Source: Inia geoffrensis (Eukaryota; Chordata; Mammalia; Artiodactyla; Iniidae). Taken from it: 64,000 nucleotides of DNA. Positions 45,541 through 57,399 of this stretch are shown piece by piece. Position numbers and translations under genes: made by a program. The stretch covers positions 135,893,886 to 135,957,885 of the forward strand of contig CM070902.1 of assembly GCA_036417435.1 (NCBI GenBank), written 5' to 3'. The first letter of the stretch is position 1. Every line of letters starts with the position of its first letter. The notes under the pieces are model-generated. The model had not been told where the DNA came from. It saw nothing but the letters and a program-made list of their open reading frames with translations, and ran no database searches.

Positions 45541-47185
45541 CATAGTAAATCAAACTTATTTAAGTAATTTGATTTATCTCAGGATTTACCTTGATTGCAT
45601 GAACTTATATTCATATATAAAATATTTCTTAGATATCAGTGAAAAGGAAAAATTTCCTTAAAATTCTGGCACATTATAATATGAAAAGTTCAACTTCTTT
45701 ATTCTACAAACATGGGAGAATATGAGACTTATACTAGTCTTATTATTCTCTAAACAAATTACAACAGAGCTCCTTTAATTAGAGGAACTTCAAAATCTAA
45801 TTAGTTAGTACCTAATGGAAGTAGGACTCATTCAATAGATAAAGGCTTTTTTCTGAATTACAGACCCACAAGCATGCAACTTACAGTTTCAATTCTACAA
45901 CCTCAGCTCTGGGTAGAGTGAACACAGAAAGACAAAAGTCCATTACTCCAGACCTCAAAAAGGTTTCCTCTTTTGTAGTGGTCACCAAATGATTCCATAG
46001 TAATTTTTGTGCACAAATAGATAATCATAAAACAATAAGAAATTGAATTTCCTGTCTTTATCATGCAACAGAGAATAGATCTCAGTCACCTTGTTAGAAA
46101 TTATCAAATGGTCAGATTACAAAACTGGTTTTCTGGTCATTGTTACCATTACTGAAGAATAACATTTGCTATGTGCAAACTGGAACCTGAGTGAACAAAA
46201 ACAAAGAAAGAAATCAGTATAAATAAAATGTAGAGAATTAGAGAGTTAACAAAGGTAAAGTTTTATTGCCACTTAAAATAATTTCAGAAGGAGGGAGAGA
46301 GAGGGAGAGAGGAACAGAGAGAGACACAGAGAGACAGAGAGAGAAATCTCATGGTCAGTGCAGTGTAATTGGCTCCAATAAGTGAGTTCATTTGGACATC
46401 TTGGTGGCACCTCCACAATCACTAAAGGATAATTTTCAAAAAGTGAAACTGAACAAATAAAATGACTCACACAAGTATAAATGTGTCAAATATTTTATTC
46501 AACTTATCAAATAATGACAGTGAGATGGTAAGGTTGGTTCAGAGAGCATTTGAGGATCTAGTTATTGATAGTCAATTGATGAAGGAATATTAACATACAA
46601 TTGCTAATTTAGTTATAGAAGTACTAATGTCCTACAGAAAAGTAAGCCATAACCTTTGGGTTATCTTTTGTACTGGAAATAAATTATTTTCAATTCTATT
46701 GGCCAAAAATATACAAGTTAAAGTGTAACCTCACTATGTCTGGGGACTTTAAGCAATTGTAAAAACAGTAAGTTGAACAAAGAACTCTTTCCTGGATAGT
46801 AAAACAAAACTTCAGTAGGCCTGGTAAACAATGTCACTCTATATCATTGAAAAGACATGCCACTTATTTTTTTGGGTGGAGGTATATTTCAAAGTTGTAA
46901 ATATATTTTCATAACATATCCCATAGGCACATCAATTCCAGCATTATTCTTCAAAACAGATTTCTTTCTCTTTTTTTTTTTTTGACTTCTTATTTTTGTT
47001 ACTGGCATCAATATACTCAATCACCAAGTTCAAAACTTGATAATCAAGTACTCTCCTCCCTAACACCACCCATTGCACACAAATAATCACCTGATCTATG
47101 GGATATTTCTTTTTCAAAATTTTTGAGATATGTCCTCTAATTTTCATCCTAGCTATTTTGTATGTATGTGTCCTAAAGTCTCTAA
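45541..47185. other. No gene seen; purine-rich run
   Basis: AT-rich sequence. A GA-rich run at 46288-46348 (GAGGGAGAGAGAGGGAGAGA) and a poly-T at about 46969-46983 are the only marked structures. Confidence 0.5.
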
Positions 47186-47925
47186 GTCAGTGTTTTCAAA
47201 CCTGAATGAGTGTCAGAATCACATGAAGTGTGTCATGGACAAACTCTAATATGGTCCCCAATTTTTCCTACATCCTGATATTCAAGCCCTTGTGTAATAC
47301 GCTACTCTTGAGTGTGGGTAATGTGAATTCTTCTAACCAGTAAAAGAAGGCAAAGGTGTTGGGAGCTTTCTCCCATAAATCATAACTTTCTTCTTGCTAG
47401 CAGATGCTCTCCCTTACTAGCTTTGATGAAGTAAACTTCCACGTAGAGAGGCCCATGTAAAAAGAGAGAGAGAGGGAAGCTTCCAGGCAACAGCTAGCAA
47501 GGAGCTGGGCTCTCAGTTCCACAATCCACAAGGAATTGAATCCTGCTAACAACGATCTGAATTTAAAAGTTGATCCTTTTCTGGTAGAGCCTCAGATGAA
47601 ACCACAGCCCTGGCCAAGGTCTTGATTGTTACCTTGTAAGAGAACTTGAAGTAAAAGACCTGACTAAATAATGCTACAATTCTTGACCCACAGAAACTGA
47701 GATAATAGATGTCTGTTGTGTTAGCTGCAAAGTTTGTGGTAATTTCTTATGCAGAAATATATAACTAATAAGGGGGATTTTTTAAAATATAGATTCTCAG
47801 TTTCAAGTCCCATGTGATTCTTTAAATTTAGGGTGGTAACCAGATATCTGTGGAGTATTTTAAAGCTATCTGTGTAATTCTCTCATTACGATATGTCTGG
47901 ACTGTGAATAACTGCTCTAGGTTGC
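47186..47925 (+). mobile_element. MER5A-like DNA transposon, split by an LTR
   Basis: The left part (CAGTGTTTTCAAACCTGAAT, GTCAGAATCACATGAAG) matches the start of MER5A. The right part (from about 47775: AAAATATAGATTCTCAG) matches its continuation. The 545-bp LTR between them was inserted later. Confidence 0.7.
47229..47770 (+). mobile_element. MaLR-type (MLT1-like) LTR
   Basis: Begins TGTGTCATGGAC and ends near GCAGAAATATATAACTAATA. It contains TTCTTCTTGCTAGCAGA, GAGAGGCCCATGTAA, AGCTAGCAAGGAGCTG, TTGACCCACAGAAACTGAG and TTTGTGGTAATTTCTTATGC, in the order of MLT1 LTRs. No internal retroviral sequence adjoins it, so it is a solo LTR. Nested inside the MER5A copy. Confidence 0.72.
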
Positions 47926-47944
47926 ACTCTTCCTTCCCCCCAAA

Positions 47945-48310
47945 ACTTTTACATTGCTAACAGAATGTTCTTACTAAAACTCAAAAATGACCACACTTTT
48001 TGTGTGTTTTAAACCTTTCAGTTGTAGAAATACAATAAAATGCAACTACCTAACAGAGAGTTCCACACTCTAAATTATCTGGCTGCTATTTATCTCCCCA
48101 TAAAATCTCCCAGTCACCCGACAAAAGACATCCTAAACTATATGCAGCTGGTCCTGCTTGTACACCCTTTATTATCACCAGGGATTTGCTACTCTTGTTT
48201 CAACTACTTAGAATTTCGACCCTCTATTTTAGCTTCCATCAAATTGTGAACTCCTCATCTACAAGATACAAATAAAATTTCATCTCCTCTGTGAATCACA
48301 TATCTATTAT
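47945..48310 (+). mobile_element. L2 LINE remnant
   Basis: Matches the run of L2 motifs (AACAGAATGTTCTTACTAAA, GAGAGTTCCACACTCTAAAT, CATCTCCTCTGTGAATCAC). Strongly diverged. Confidence 0.5.
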
Positions 48311-50059
48311 GGGACTTAAAACCTTGTGACATAATTAACTTTTATAATTTGTCTCTTGAGCAGTAAATTATGTGCTCTCACATGGCCTAGACCTGATTAC
48401 ATCAATCTTTGTTTACAGCAGCATTGTTAAAGATTAGATATCCATCATGCGCATAGAGCAAATTCATGCCACAAAATTGTTGTTCAATGAAATACAGAAT
48501 GAATAAAAAATGTGTTCAGCCCTAGTTGCTCATAAAATGCTATACATACCCTTATTCTTAACATATATTTTTTCCTTTTAACTCAATATTTTATAAATCA
48601 AATAATATGGTTGACTTTCATTTAAAGGAATTCTTCAGTAAATCTTTTGTAAAGCAACAAATCCTTTTGAGAGCATAAAGTTATTTTCAATATTGCTTAC
48701 ACTTTCTTGCTCCTAAGTTATACTGAGTTATTTGTTTTTAGAGCAGAGCTCATGTGTATTTAGTCTTATCAAATTACATATTTAGACAAATGTTTTTTTC
48801 CTTTATTTTAGACTCTGAATACACGTCAGGGCTAATACTTCGATTTTTAATTCCCCAGAGGAAAAGAAGTTACAGCTCAGGCCCATATAGAAGTCGACAT
48901 TTAAATATTTCTTGAAAACAATGCAATGGCAATTTAAGAATTACATGGAAAACACTTTAATTCAATAAAAATTTTTAAATCTTTATTTCAAGTTATAGAA
49001 AAAGTTATCTTTCTGGCTCTCTTAACTGGTAGGTAAAAATGTTTTGAAAATTAAAGACTAACACTCTAGTGCTTGGGGGTGGGTTAGATAACCATTTTCA
49101 AGTATTAATTCCTTCAAGTGGAAGGGTCAAGAACATGGCTATTCAGATTTTTGAGGAAAGTATTGAAAACATGTTCTGTAATTATAAAGTAGATTAAATA
49201 ACTGAAAGACTACTCAAAAATAAACAGGCAACATCTTTCACTGCCGCGTTCCTCTTATTTTTGGCCTTACCCTGCCTGTTTCCTATTGATGAAGAAGGAA
49301 GAGATAAAGCTAAGTCAGATGGGGATGCTTGTTTTATGTACCTGGTCTTGTCTTAGGTATAGTTTTTAAATTCACTTGAAATTCTTACTATCTATACAAA
49401 AGAATAAATAGAGTTTAGGAATTAGGAAAATATAAAGAAATATTCCATGCATAATTAGCCCAAAGATTCATTTAGTGATCTAAGCCTGGATTGCCAAATA
49501 TCAACAGCAGTTTGACTGGAATTTACCTGAGTGATTTTTCAGAATTTTAATATACCAGGTTATATCAATATTGATCAAATGAATAAAACAAGCAGGTGGC
49601 TCAATATCAAAATGTCTTATTAAGGGAAAATGAAGCAAATTGGTATTTTTCCCCATATTGGCTCTTTCATTGTTGTACAGAAATCATTAAAAAGTTATTA
49701 TTGTTTGAATTTCTCACTAGATATTTCCATTTTGTGAACTTACTTCCATTTTCAGAATTTAAATCTTATATGTAAAAAGAATAATTGTTTCCTAATTATC
49801 ACATAATTTTATAGCTAGAAGGGACTTTAAAAGCCATGTATTGCAGTGTTTCTCAACTAGGTAACTATATATTCACTTGGGAGAGATAATGCACCTTTGG
49901 TTTTACAGAAAACTTTAGAACGAGGGAGCAAAGGAACAAAAGGATGAGGCGAAGAAAAGAATGTGGATGCATCCCTCTGAAAGAAGTAGGAGGAAGGAGA
50001 AGGCATAAGGGTTTAAAACTGTGCCAAGTACATCATTGGAGGTAGATACTTGTGTTTTC
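48311..50059. other. No gene seen
   Basis: AT-rich sequence. At 49814-49870 there are faint echoes of ancient repeats (AGAAGGGACTTTAAAAGCC, CAGTGTTTCTCAACTAGG), not assigned. Confidence 0.4.
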
Positions 50060-50370
50060 TCTTCCCATGACTAATTGGCAAACTCACTCATTCTTCAAAC
50101 CTTTGCTCAGATATTATCTCTAGTAAAGCACTTATAGTTTTCCCTGGGGAAATTAACCATGCATTTCTTTAGATTTAATTTGTGGCTTGTGGACTTCTGG
50201 TACATTTATCACTTTGCAACCTAGTTAATTTTTCATACAGTCAGCTCTTTAACTAGCTTATAAACCTTTTGGACAAGGATTGTAATTTTTTTATACTTTA
50301 CTCCAGTGACTGGTAAGGTGACTGGCAAACAGAACATACTCAGTAAATCTTTGCTAAACAAAACGTTGTT
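50060..50370 (+). mobile_element. L2 LINE 3' end
   Basis: L2 landmarks: TCATTCTTCAAACCTTTGCT, TTTCCCTGGGGAAATTAACC, ACAGTCAGCTCTTTAACTAG and CTCAGTAAATCTTTGCTAAA at the end. Confidence 0.7.
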
Positions 50371-51090
50371 TGGTAATTTTTAGGGGTATTCCAGCAACCA
50401 TTTATCTTTTATGAGTTTTAGAGTCATTATTTTATGCATAATAGGATGTAAGCCATCATAGTTAATTTTCTGGTGAGGCTTGTTAACTTTCATTTTGTAT
50501 TTCCATGAATTTGTATTTCCAGCATTTTTCTTTAAGTTAAAGGTAACATTGGGCTCTCAAATTCATTGTGCATTAGTCATGAAATTGTGAAGTAATTTTG
50601 GATCACAAGTACTGTTGTTCAAAACAGGATTAATGTCATATTCAAGACAGCTGGCAGAGATGAATGCACCTACTTTGCTTGGTAATATGACCCGTAGATA
50701 AAACCTGTAATTTTATATTTAAGAGACCATATAGAAAGCTTGAAAGTTTGCACCTCCTAGAACTTCTTAGAACACCAAGAGTTTGCCAATTCTCTTTGAA
50801 ATTATGCAAGGAGAAGTGTGTAAGACTACCACTTGCCTGATTTAGGGTGAATATATATATATATATATATATTCATGTTTGACAATTTTTATTATGAAGA
50901 ATAAAATAAAGTTTAAATAATTTAAATTAAATTATAGTCCATAATGTTGTTGTATAGAGCCTTGCTATTCAGAGTTGCCCATGAGCCAGCATTACCTGGA
51001 AGCCTGAAGAATGAAGAATAATCTCAGGCCTCACCTCAGATGCACTGAATCTAATATATATATATATATACACACATATATATATATATT
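50371..51090. repeat. AT-rich spacer with two (AT)n microsatellites
   Basis: (AT)n at 50851-50872 and a mixed AT/AC tract at 51053-51090, the latter abutting an L1 3' end. The sequence between shows nothing recognisable. Confidence 0.7.
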
Positions 51091-51540
51091 TACATCTTTA
51101 TTGGAGTATAATTGCTTTACAATGGTGTGTTGGTTTCTACTTTATAACAAAGTGAATCAGTTATACATATACATATGTTTCCATATCTCTTCCCTCTTGC
51201 ATCTTCCTCCCTCCCAACCTCCCTATCCCACTCCTCCAGGCGGTCACAAAGCACTGAGCTGATCTCCCTGTGCTATGCGACTGTTTCCCACTAGCCATCT
51301 ATTTTACATTTGCTAGTGTATATATGTCCATGTCTTTCTCTCGCTTTGTCACAGCTTACCCTTCTACCTCCCCATATCCTCAAGTCCGTTCTCTAGTAGG
51401 TCTGTGTCTTTATTCCTCTCTTACCCCTACATTCTTCATGACATTTTTTTTCTTAAATTCCATATATATGTGTTAGCATACGGTTTTTGTCTTTCTTTTT
51501 CTGACTTACTTCACTCTGTATGACAGACTCTAGTTTTCCA
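51091..51540 (-). mobile_element. L1 3' end, 5'-truncated
   Basis: On the minus strand this carries the L1 end: ACAGAGTGAAGTAAGTCAGA, a GGGAAACAGTCGCATAGCAC equivalent, and the final GTAAAGCAATTATACTCCAA next to the AT-rich tail. About 450 bp remain. Confidence 0.85.
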
Positions 51541-52088
51541 GTTTAAGAATCCTTTTCATGGAGGTCATGAAACAACAATTCTCCACTTCTTAAGAATAAA
51601 TGAAAGTTGTTTGGACTTAGAGAGATTTTTTTCCCAAAAATAAATATTAGGAGATCATAGAGTAAAATATAGAATGAATGTGTAAGAGTATGTTTTTGAG
51701 AACTTATTTTTAAATGATATACTATCATTTATTTCAGAAACCTCAAGTAAGTAAAGGGTCTTACTTCCTGAGCATATGAAAAACTATAATTAATTCTATG
51801 GTATAATCTTCCTGAATAGGGTGAATATATATTAATAAAAACATTGTGAAAAAAATCCTAATAGCTTGCTTGTGAACATTACAATCATTGCTTTGGATAT
51901 TTGTAATACCCAATTTAATATTCTTGACCTTGATATTTCTGATAATTTTCTTTAAAAAATCAATTTTTATTCTTAAAGTCCTATGCACTTTTTCTATAGA
52001 TCTTGGTCCACTCTTAGTGTGTAGCTGACATCACACACACACACACACATACACACACCTCTTACATCTCAAAAATAATTACTTAATT
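51541..52088. other. No gene seen; (CA)n tract
   Basis: AT-rich spacer, with a (CA)n run at 52032-52058. The last part (about 52060-52088) may be the far side of the Tigger element discussed at 52263-52787. Confidence 0.4.
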
Positions 52089-52100
52089 GCTTTCATGTTT

Positions 52101-52262
52101 TTTATTGTTTGTTTTTTGAATTTCATTGAATTTATTTTTTATACAGCAGGTTTTTATTAGTTATCAATTTTATACATATCAGTTTATATATGTCAATCCC
52201 AATCTCCCAATTCATCCCACCACCACCACCACCACCACCACTTTCTCCCCTTGGTGTCCATA
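52101..52262 (-). mobile_element. Short L1 3' end with perfect 12-bp target-site duplication
   Basis: 162 bp of L1 3' UTR (TACAGCAGGTTTTTATTAGT on the plus strand). It is flanked by identical GCTTTCATGTTT at 52089-52100 and 52263-52274. An expanded (CCA)n lies at 52217-52241. It is inserted into the Tigger-like transposon. Confidence 0.9.
52217..52241. repeat. (CCA)n microsatellite inside the L1 3' UTR
   Basis: About eight CCA units. Read on the minus strand in one frame, it encodes a run of eight tryptophans. Confidence 0.9.
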
Positions 52263-52579
52263 GCTTTCATGTTTAATATTGTATCATGGTTTTTGAATAT
52301 CCACCAGTAGGTAACCAGATATCTAGTAAAGGTTTTAGGATACAGTATTGTCGATATCATCAGCACAGCAGACTTCACATGTTCCATGATCTTGTCCTTG
52401 TTCTTTAGAATCATGCTGATGGTTGAAGAATACATGTCATAAGAACAAGCGATGTCTACCATCTTTTTGCCTTGCTCCACTCTCTCAATTATTTTCACTT
52501 TTGTTTCCATCACTGTCACTTGACGTTTCTTAGCAGTACCAGCTACATCACCACTGCTTTTACGTTTGCTTCCAGACAT
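52263..52579 (-). pseudogene. Tigger transposase N-terminus (CENP-B-type DNA-binding domain), broken
   Basis: The open frame begins MSGSKRKSSGDVAGTAKKRQ. The next segment, VMETKVKIIERVEQGKKMVD then IACSYDMYSSTISMILKNKD, resembles the first helix-turn-helix of Tigger/pogo transposases (TMETKVKIIERVERGEKM-type). The catalytic DDE domain is absent. After about codon 75 the sequence diverges, and from about codon 102 the frame runs into the L1 insertion (ending near 52193), including a poly-tryptophan tract. It cannot make a functional transposase. Whether the short frame is expressed is unknown. Confidence 0.72.
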
Positions 52580-52787
52580 CCTGGGCTTGAGATAAAGATA
52601 CTGTACTACTGTACTCTATACAGTATTGTACAGTAAAGTACACAAAAACACAACCACTTGTAGAGAATGCATGCATGTGACAATGTACGCCAGACACATG
52701 AACTAACTTAGGTGACTGGACATGTGAATGCAGGTTTGCATCTTTGAAAGCTCACAATTTGAAGGTTCATATGTAGGAAACTTACTG
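52263..52787 (-). mobile_element. Tigger (pogo-like) DNA transposon, 5' part
   Basis: On the minus strand the element begins CAGTAAGTTTCCTACATATG at 52787. It is preceded by a TA dinucleotide, the target used by pogo/Tigger. A leader follows to the transposase ATG at 52579. The 3' terminal repeat is not identified. An internally deleted copy is likely, because transposase-like sequence gives way near residue 75 to unrelated residues. Confidence 0.75.
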
Positions 52788-52789
52788 TA

Positions 52790-55700
52790 TAGGTCTCATA
52801 CCTCTTTTATGGGTTAGGGGATCCCTACTTCACATCTCAGTGGAGGTCATTCCTGGCAGAAACAGTAAATACTTTGGATGATCTCTAGGAGAGAAAAATT
52901 CACCCAAATTTATGGATAGGTTGAGATAGTTTACCGGGTTTTTTTCTTAGCCTTGAAATAAAATCAAATAACACAGCATCTTCAAAGTTCAAACAGAGAT
53001 ATCTCCAAACATTTCTAAGTAGAAGTTATTCCTCTGGCATCAGTAATCACTCAATACTCTATGGCTCTAATCTGGTAAGAATAGAGTCAAAGAATGACCT
53101 TTGGATTCTCAGGGTAAAGGAGACTTGAGAAAATGGGGGCAGCCACATTAAGCCATCTATCATGGGACCTAGCTGGGTATGAAAGGAGAAATATTGATTG
53201 GTAGCTAGAGGTGAGGTGCAGTGTTAAAAGAGGTTTTTTTTTAAAGACATAGAATTTGATTGTAGTTAAGAAGGACCTGTAGAAAGGTCAAAAGGAATAA
53301 TAGATGGAAGCAGGTCTTAAATAAAATGGAACAAAATAGTCAAGAGCAGAGGAGAGGTATTATCCCTAAACTAGATGGACAGCTCTTAATCTAAGTCTCG
53401 AGTGGTGACAGGAGGACGAAGTTTAACTTTATATATTTGTAGGTTGCGGACAGGATAGAATTCACTAAAGATACACCTTATAGTTTTTATTTTAATTGTG
53501 AAGTAAGGGGTGTGTTGATCTGTTTACAGTGTAGCTTAGGAGTTTTGAGGATACAGTGTTTTGCAAAGGCAGTCTACATTGTTGAGTCCATGTGTAAACT
53601 TTATCCTTATAACTATTGGCATTTTGTTCATGAATCCAGTAAGTAAGCACTTTGCAGAGTATGCATCTTATCACTTGGTTATTGAGGGCCTTCAGTCTTT
53701 GAGAAATTTTCACAAATCTTTTCAGTCCAAGGCCCTTTCTGGGACATCCATGGATACCTTCCTCCTGCAAGCCTCCTTATCACCATTTCTATAGCTCCTT
53801 CAAAAAATCATTAGAAATTGCCCAAAAATATATGTAAATCCAGATTTTGGCCATCTCTTCTTCCAGAAAAAACAGTGAAATCCAGATGTTCCACTTGAAT
53901 TGTGTCCGACTTGAGCAACTCATAGTTTTTATTCTCAGTCACATTGTCATAGAGAATTCCCACAAGAGGCTTTGAATGTGTCCTGAAAGAGAGGCATCGG
54001 TTTGTCAAAGTTGCAACAGCACATACAGAGTGCAAGCCAATTGCTTATGAAACGTGTATAGTCATTACTTATTCAGGCAACAGGATTGCTTTTAACACAT
54101 TTATTTGATGATGGAGTGTTACTAGGAAAATCTAACTTTATGGTTTGGTAGATTAAGAACCAAAGACCTCATGATGGGAAGTTTAGATTGCATGTTCTCC
54201 TGGTGTCCCATGGTCAGATGGTCACTCTCTTCATAGTTTCTATTGGAAACCAATGGGCTGTATCTCAAAACAAAAGTTTTTGACCAAAAAGACTTTGATT
54301 TAAAACCCAAAGGGCTGTCATTGTGATTCTCCTTTTGGGGTTGTGAAAGGATCTGCATAGCATAGACACACCTAAAGCATCATTAGATCTGTTGGATCAA
54401 AATTGCCAAGTGACATCAGTTTGTGGTGCTCTGTGATCAAGTCACAAATGCTTTTCTTTCCCTGAGCACCATTCAAATTTAATCCAGTTTCTGGATTGTT
54501 AGTATATTAGTTGGGGGATATGACCAAATGCAGATTTTTGTTACCTCTGAAATCCAAAGATACTCACAAATGATGAATCATTACTCCTGAATAATTTTTC
54601 CATTTGATGGTGGCACTAATATCTGTGGTTTCCTGGTGAAAGCAGTCACTTTGGACAAGAAAAGAAGGTCTCACACACTATTACTTAGCCCTTCAATATA
54701 GCCATCATTACACAGAAGGGACAGTCAATGTGGGGATTATGAGAGTTGCTGAGTAGACTAATTCTTACTGTACATTCAGGAATTGGGGTAATTGTTACAT
54801 TTTGGAGTCATGGGCTATTACCTACATAGGCTATTACTTAAACTAATTTACCCTAGTTGACCCTTACCGTGAATAATGGAACAGAGTGACTTCTGAGCCT
54901 CAGGGATCACTTTCTCTTCACTGAAGGAGTTATGGGTCTGTGAGCTGACTCAGGTCCAAGAGATGAGAAAGAGTCTATGACTTTCTCTCATGATGACTAA
55001 AATCAGATCCAATCCAGCTTTCTTTTCCTTTCCTTCTTTTTTCTTTTTTCTTTTTCCTTTGCTGGTGGTGTTGGTGGGGTGGAAGCAGAGCAAAGTGGCA
55101 GGAATCAAGAATTTATATGATTTAATTTAGACAGTAACTTAGAGGGAGGACAACTCTTTTGGTCTTAGGTACCTCATGAGTAATTAACCATTAGCCATTA
55201 ACTTATTAGGTGAATCAAATCATTCTGCTTATTATTCCAATTCTACTGCCTATTATGGAAAACATATCCACTTTTCCTCTGACAGTTAAATTTTATTTTT
55301 CAGCTTTCTTCCATTGGGGGTTCCATTATCTATTGAAACCAGGGAACCCATTTTAATAACAGCCTCTTCATATTTATCCTTGCTCTCAAAAAATATCCCT
55401 TACTGTGTTTCTCAAAGAAGTTTGTGCTGCTCTCATCAAAGTTTTTCTCAGTGTCCTGGTGAGGGAGGTTTTCTCTATGCTCTTCTAGGAAAGAGATTTA
55501 AGGGGATGGATGAATGGTTGGCACATTACACATGAACACTAACATTTATTTTTCCCTAACTCTGAATATTTCACACTGCTGGTAATACCATCCTAAAGGG
55601 TATGTTTTGAAAATTTGTGAGGGATTTTCTGGAAGACACAAGGATGAGAGGATACTACTACCATTTAGTGAGTGAGATCATGGGTAGAATTCTAGGCATC

Positions 55701-56038
55701 CTGAAGTATCAGGACAAGTCCTCAGTACAAAAAGTTATCCTGTGTACCATAGAGTTTCTGAATGTACTAAAGGCTAATTGTGAATGTTAAAACTTTGCTG
55801 AGCCTGGGAACTACCTCCACGTCATATAAAAATTACAGAGTATTTTTTTTTGCAGTTTTAAAACATTCTGACTTTTCCAGTAATACAGAGACATAGAAGT
55901 TGAGGGAATACTTTAATTTGTTTATTTGCTTAACTTTATTGAGAGTTGTTCATCATTTTGGTAAGTTTCATCACCATTAGGCTGCTTATTTTATTTGAAT
56001 TACCATAGCATAATTTTATCAGTTCAAATTTATAGGTG
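52790..56038. other. No gene seen; possible ancient ERV internal remnant
   Basis: No supported gene. Between about 53.5 and 55.0 kb the minus strand has a sustained run of short open stretches (93 codons at 53492-53770) and a vague resemblance to MaLR/ERVL internal sequence, too weak to call. A pyrimidine-rich run lies at about 55018-55062. Confidence 0.3.
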
Positions 56039-56044
56039 TTACTA

Positions 56045-56632
56045 AAAGAGCATAACCCTGTGGGGATCCTGGGCACAAAAGACTTTCTGTGTCCCTCATT
56101 TCTTGATTACAGGAAATAAGCTTCATTCAGCCTCCATGAACTTCCCTGAGTTCCAACAAGCAGGTTCAAACAGTTGCCAATCGGGAAAGGAAGGGGGTGC
56201 AGAGACAAGGGAAGATCAGTCAAGAAACAGTAGTGAAGCCTTGGGGCAGGGTCCTGGTTCCCTTGCAAGTAATACACATAACTATATCTTTGAGCTGTTC
56301 CACATATACTGAAACCCCCACCAGGTGGGAGAACTGTATGCTGCCCACAAGCACGTAGACCCCAGATGGGTTGGAACCAGAAGGTTGATGATGCTGACTC
56401 CTGATTACCTCCCCACCAACCAGTCAGAAGAATGTCCATGAGCTGATTATTCCCTCTTTGAACCATTACTATAACATCCCCTCCAGGTTGGGACACACAG
56501 TTTTGAGGTCATTAGCCTGCTGTGGCTCCTTTTACCTGGCAAAGCAATAAAGCTATTCTTTCCTACTTCACCCAAAACTCTGTCTCCAAGATTTAATTCA
56601 GTGTTGGGCTATAGAGGCTGGATTCAGCTTCA
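56045..56632 (+). mobile_element. Solo LTR of an endogenous retrovirus, copy 2
   Basis: 588 bp, homologous over its length to the LTR at 33 kb but in the opposite orientation. Shared landmarks: CCCTGTGGGGATCCTGGGC, GGAAATAAGCTTCATTCAGC (GGAAATAGGCTTCATTTAGC in the other), CACAAGCACGTAGACCCCAG and AGAAGGTTGATGATGCTGAC. The poly(A) signal GCAATAAAGC is near 56546. A perfect 6-bp duplication, TTACTA, is at 56039-56044 and 56633-56638. No viral genes adjoin it. Confidence 0.82.
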
Positions 56633-56655
56633 TTACTATCACAGATTATCTACTC

Positions 56656-56712
56656 TCTATCTATCTTCCTACCTATTTATCTATCCATCCTTCTATCTAT
56701 CCACCTGTCTGT
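56656..56712. repeat. (TATC)n-type microsatellite
   Basis: Imperfect CTAT and CTATC units, right of the solo LTR. Confidence 0.85.
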
Positions 56713-57399
56713 CTATATCATATAATTTAAAATGTCAAATATAAAGAAAAAGTGTCAATATTCAAGTGAATATTTAAAATTGTGTTTTCTAATTCTGCAT
56801 AAAAATGGACAGGTACTAACATTCCTACCCTATTACCATGAGAACACAAAGCTTAATATCCTGCAAAGAAAAAATACTCATGAAAAATCAAATATGTATA
56901 TTGAAGTTCCCAGGTTTAAAGACTTAGGAAGTAATTATTTTCCCCCTAGAATATTAGAAATAAGCTTGTCAAAAGGATAAAGATTTCATTGTTTCTTAGA
57001 AAATAACAAAATCAGGAACTGTATAAACCATACAATTGGTGAAAAATTAATTTTGCCAGCTGTATGAGAAGTACAATGATGAAAGAAAAACCAAATAAAA
57101 TAATTCTATTTACTCTAATGAGCAATTATATTATTTCTAGATGAGGAAAAATGTAGAAAATCATCTGTGTAATGAATTGCATTCAAGCAAGTTTTCATGA
57201 CAAGTGGATGTGAGCACCCTTTTTTGTTAAAAGAAAAAAATACTTCCATATTACACATGTAAGTCTTATAAGGAAGGTAACATTCATAGAGGAAATGTTA
57301 TTTTCAAAATTACTGATAACATTTCCATTTCGATGTGAAAGTAGCAGAATTTGGAATTACCTTCCTGCTGTAAACAACTAGAAAATTAACCAAAAAAAA
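56713..57399. other. No gene seen
   Basis: AT-rich sequence with no recognised repeat or gene. Confidence 0.4.

Noticed and set aside
46273..46470. 65-codon frame rich in S and L
   Set aside because: Antisense of a GA-rich simple repeat.
32991..56632. A single 23-kb provirus bounded by the LTRs at 33 and 56 kb
   Set aside because: The two LTRs are in opposite orientations, each has its own different 6-bp duplication, and no retroviral genes lie between them.
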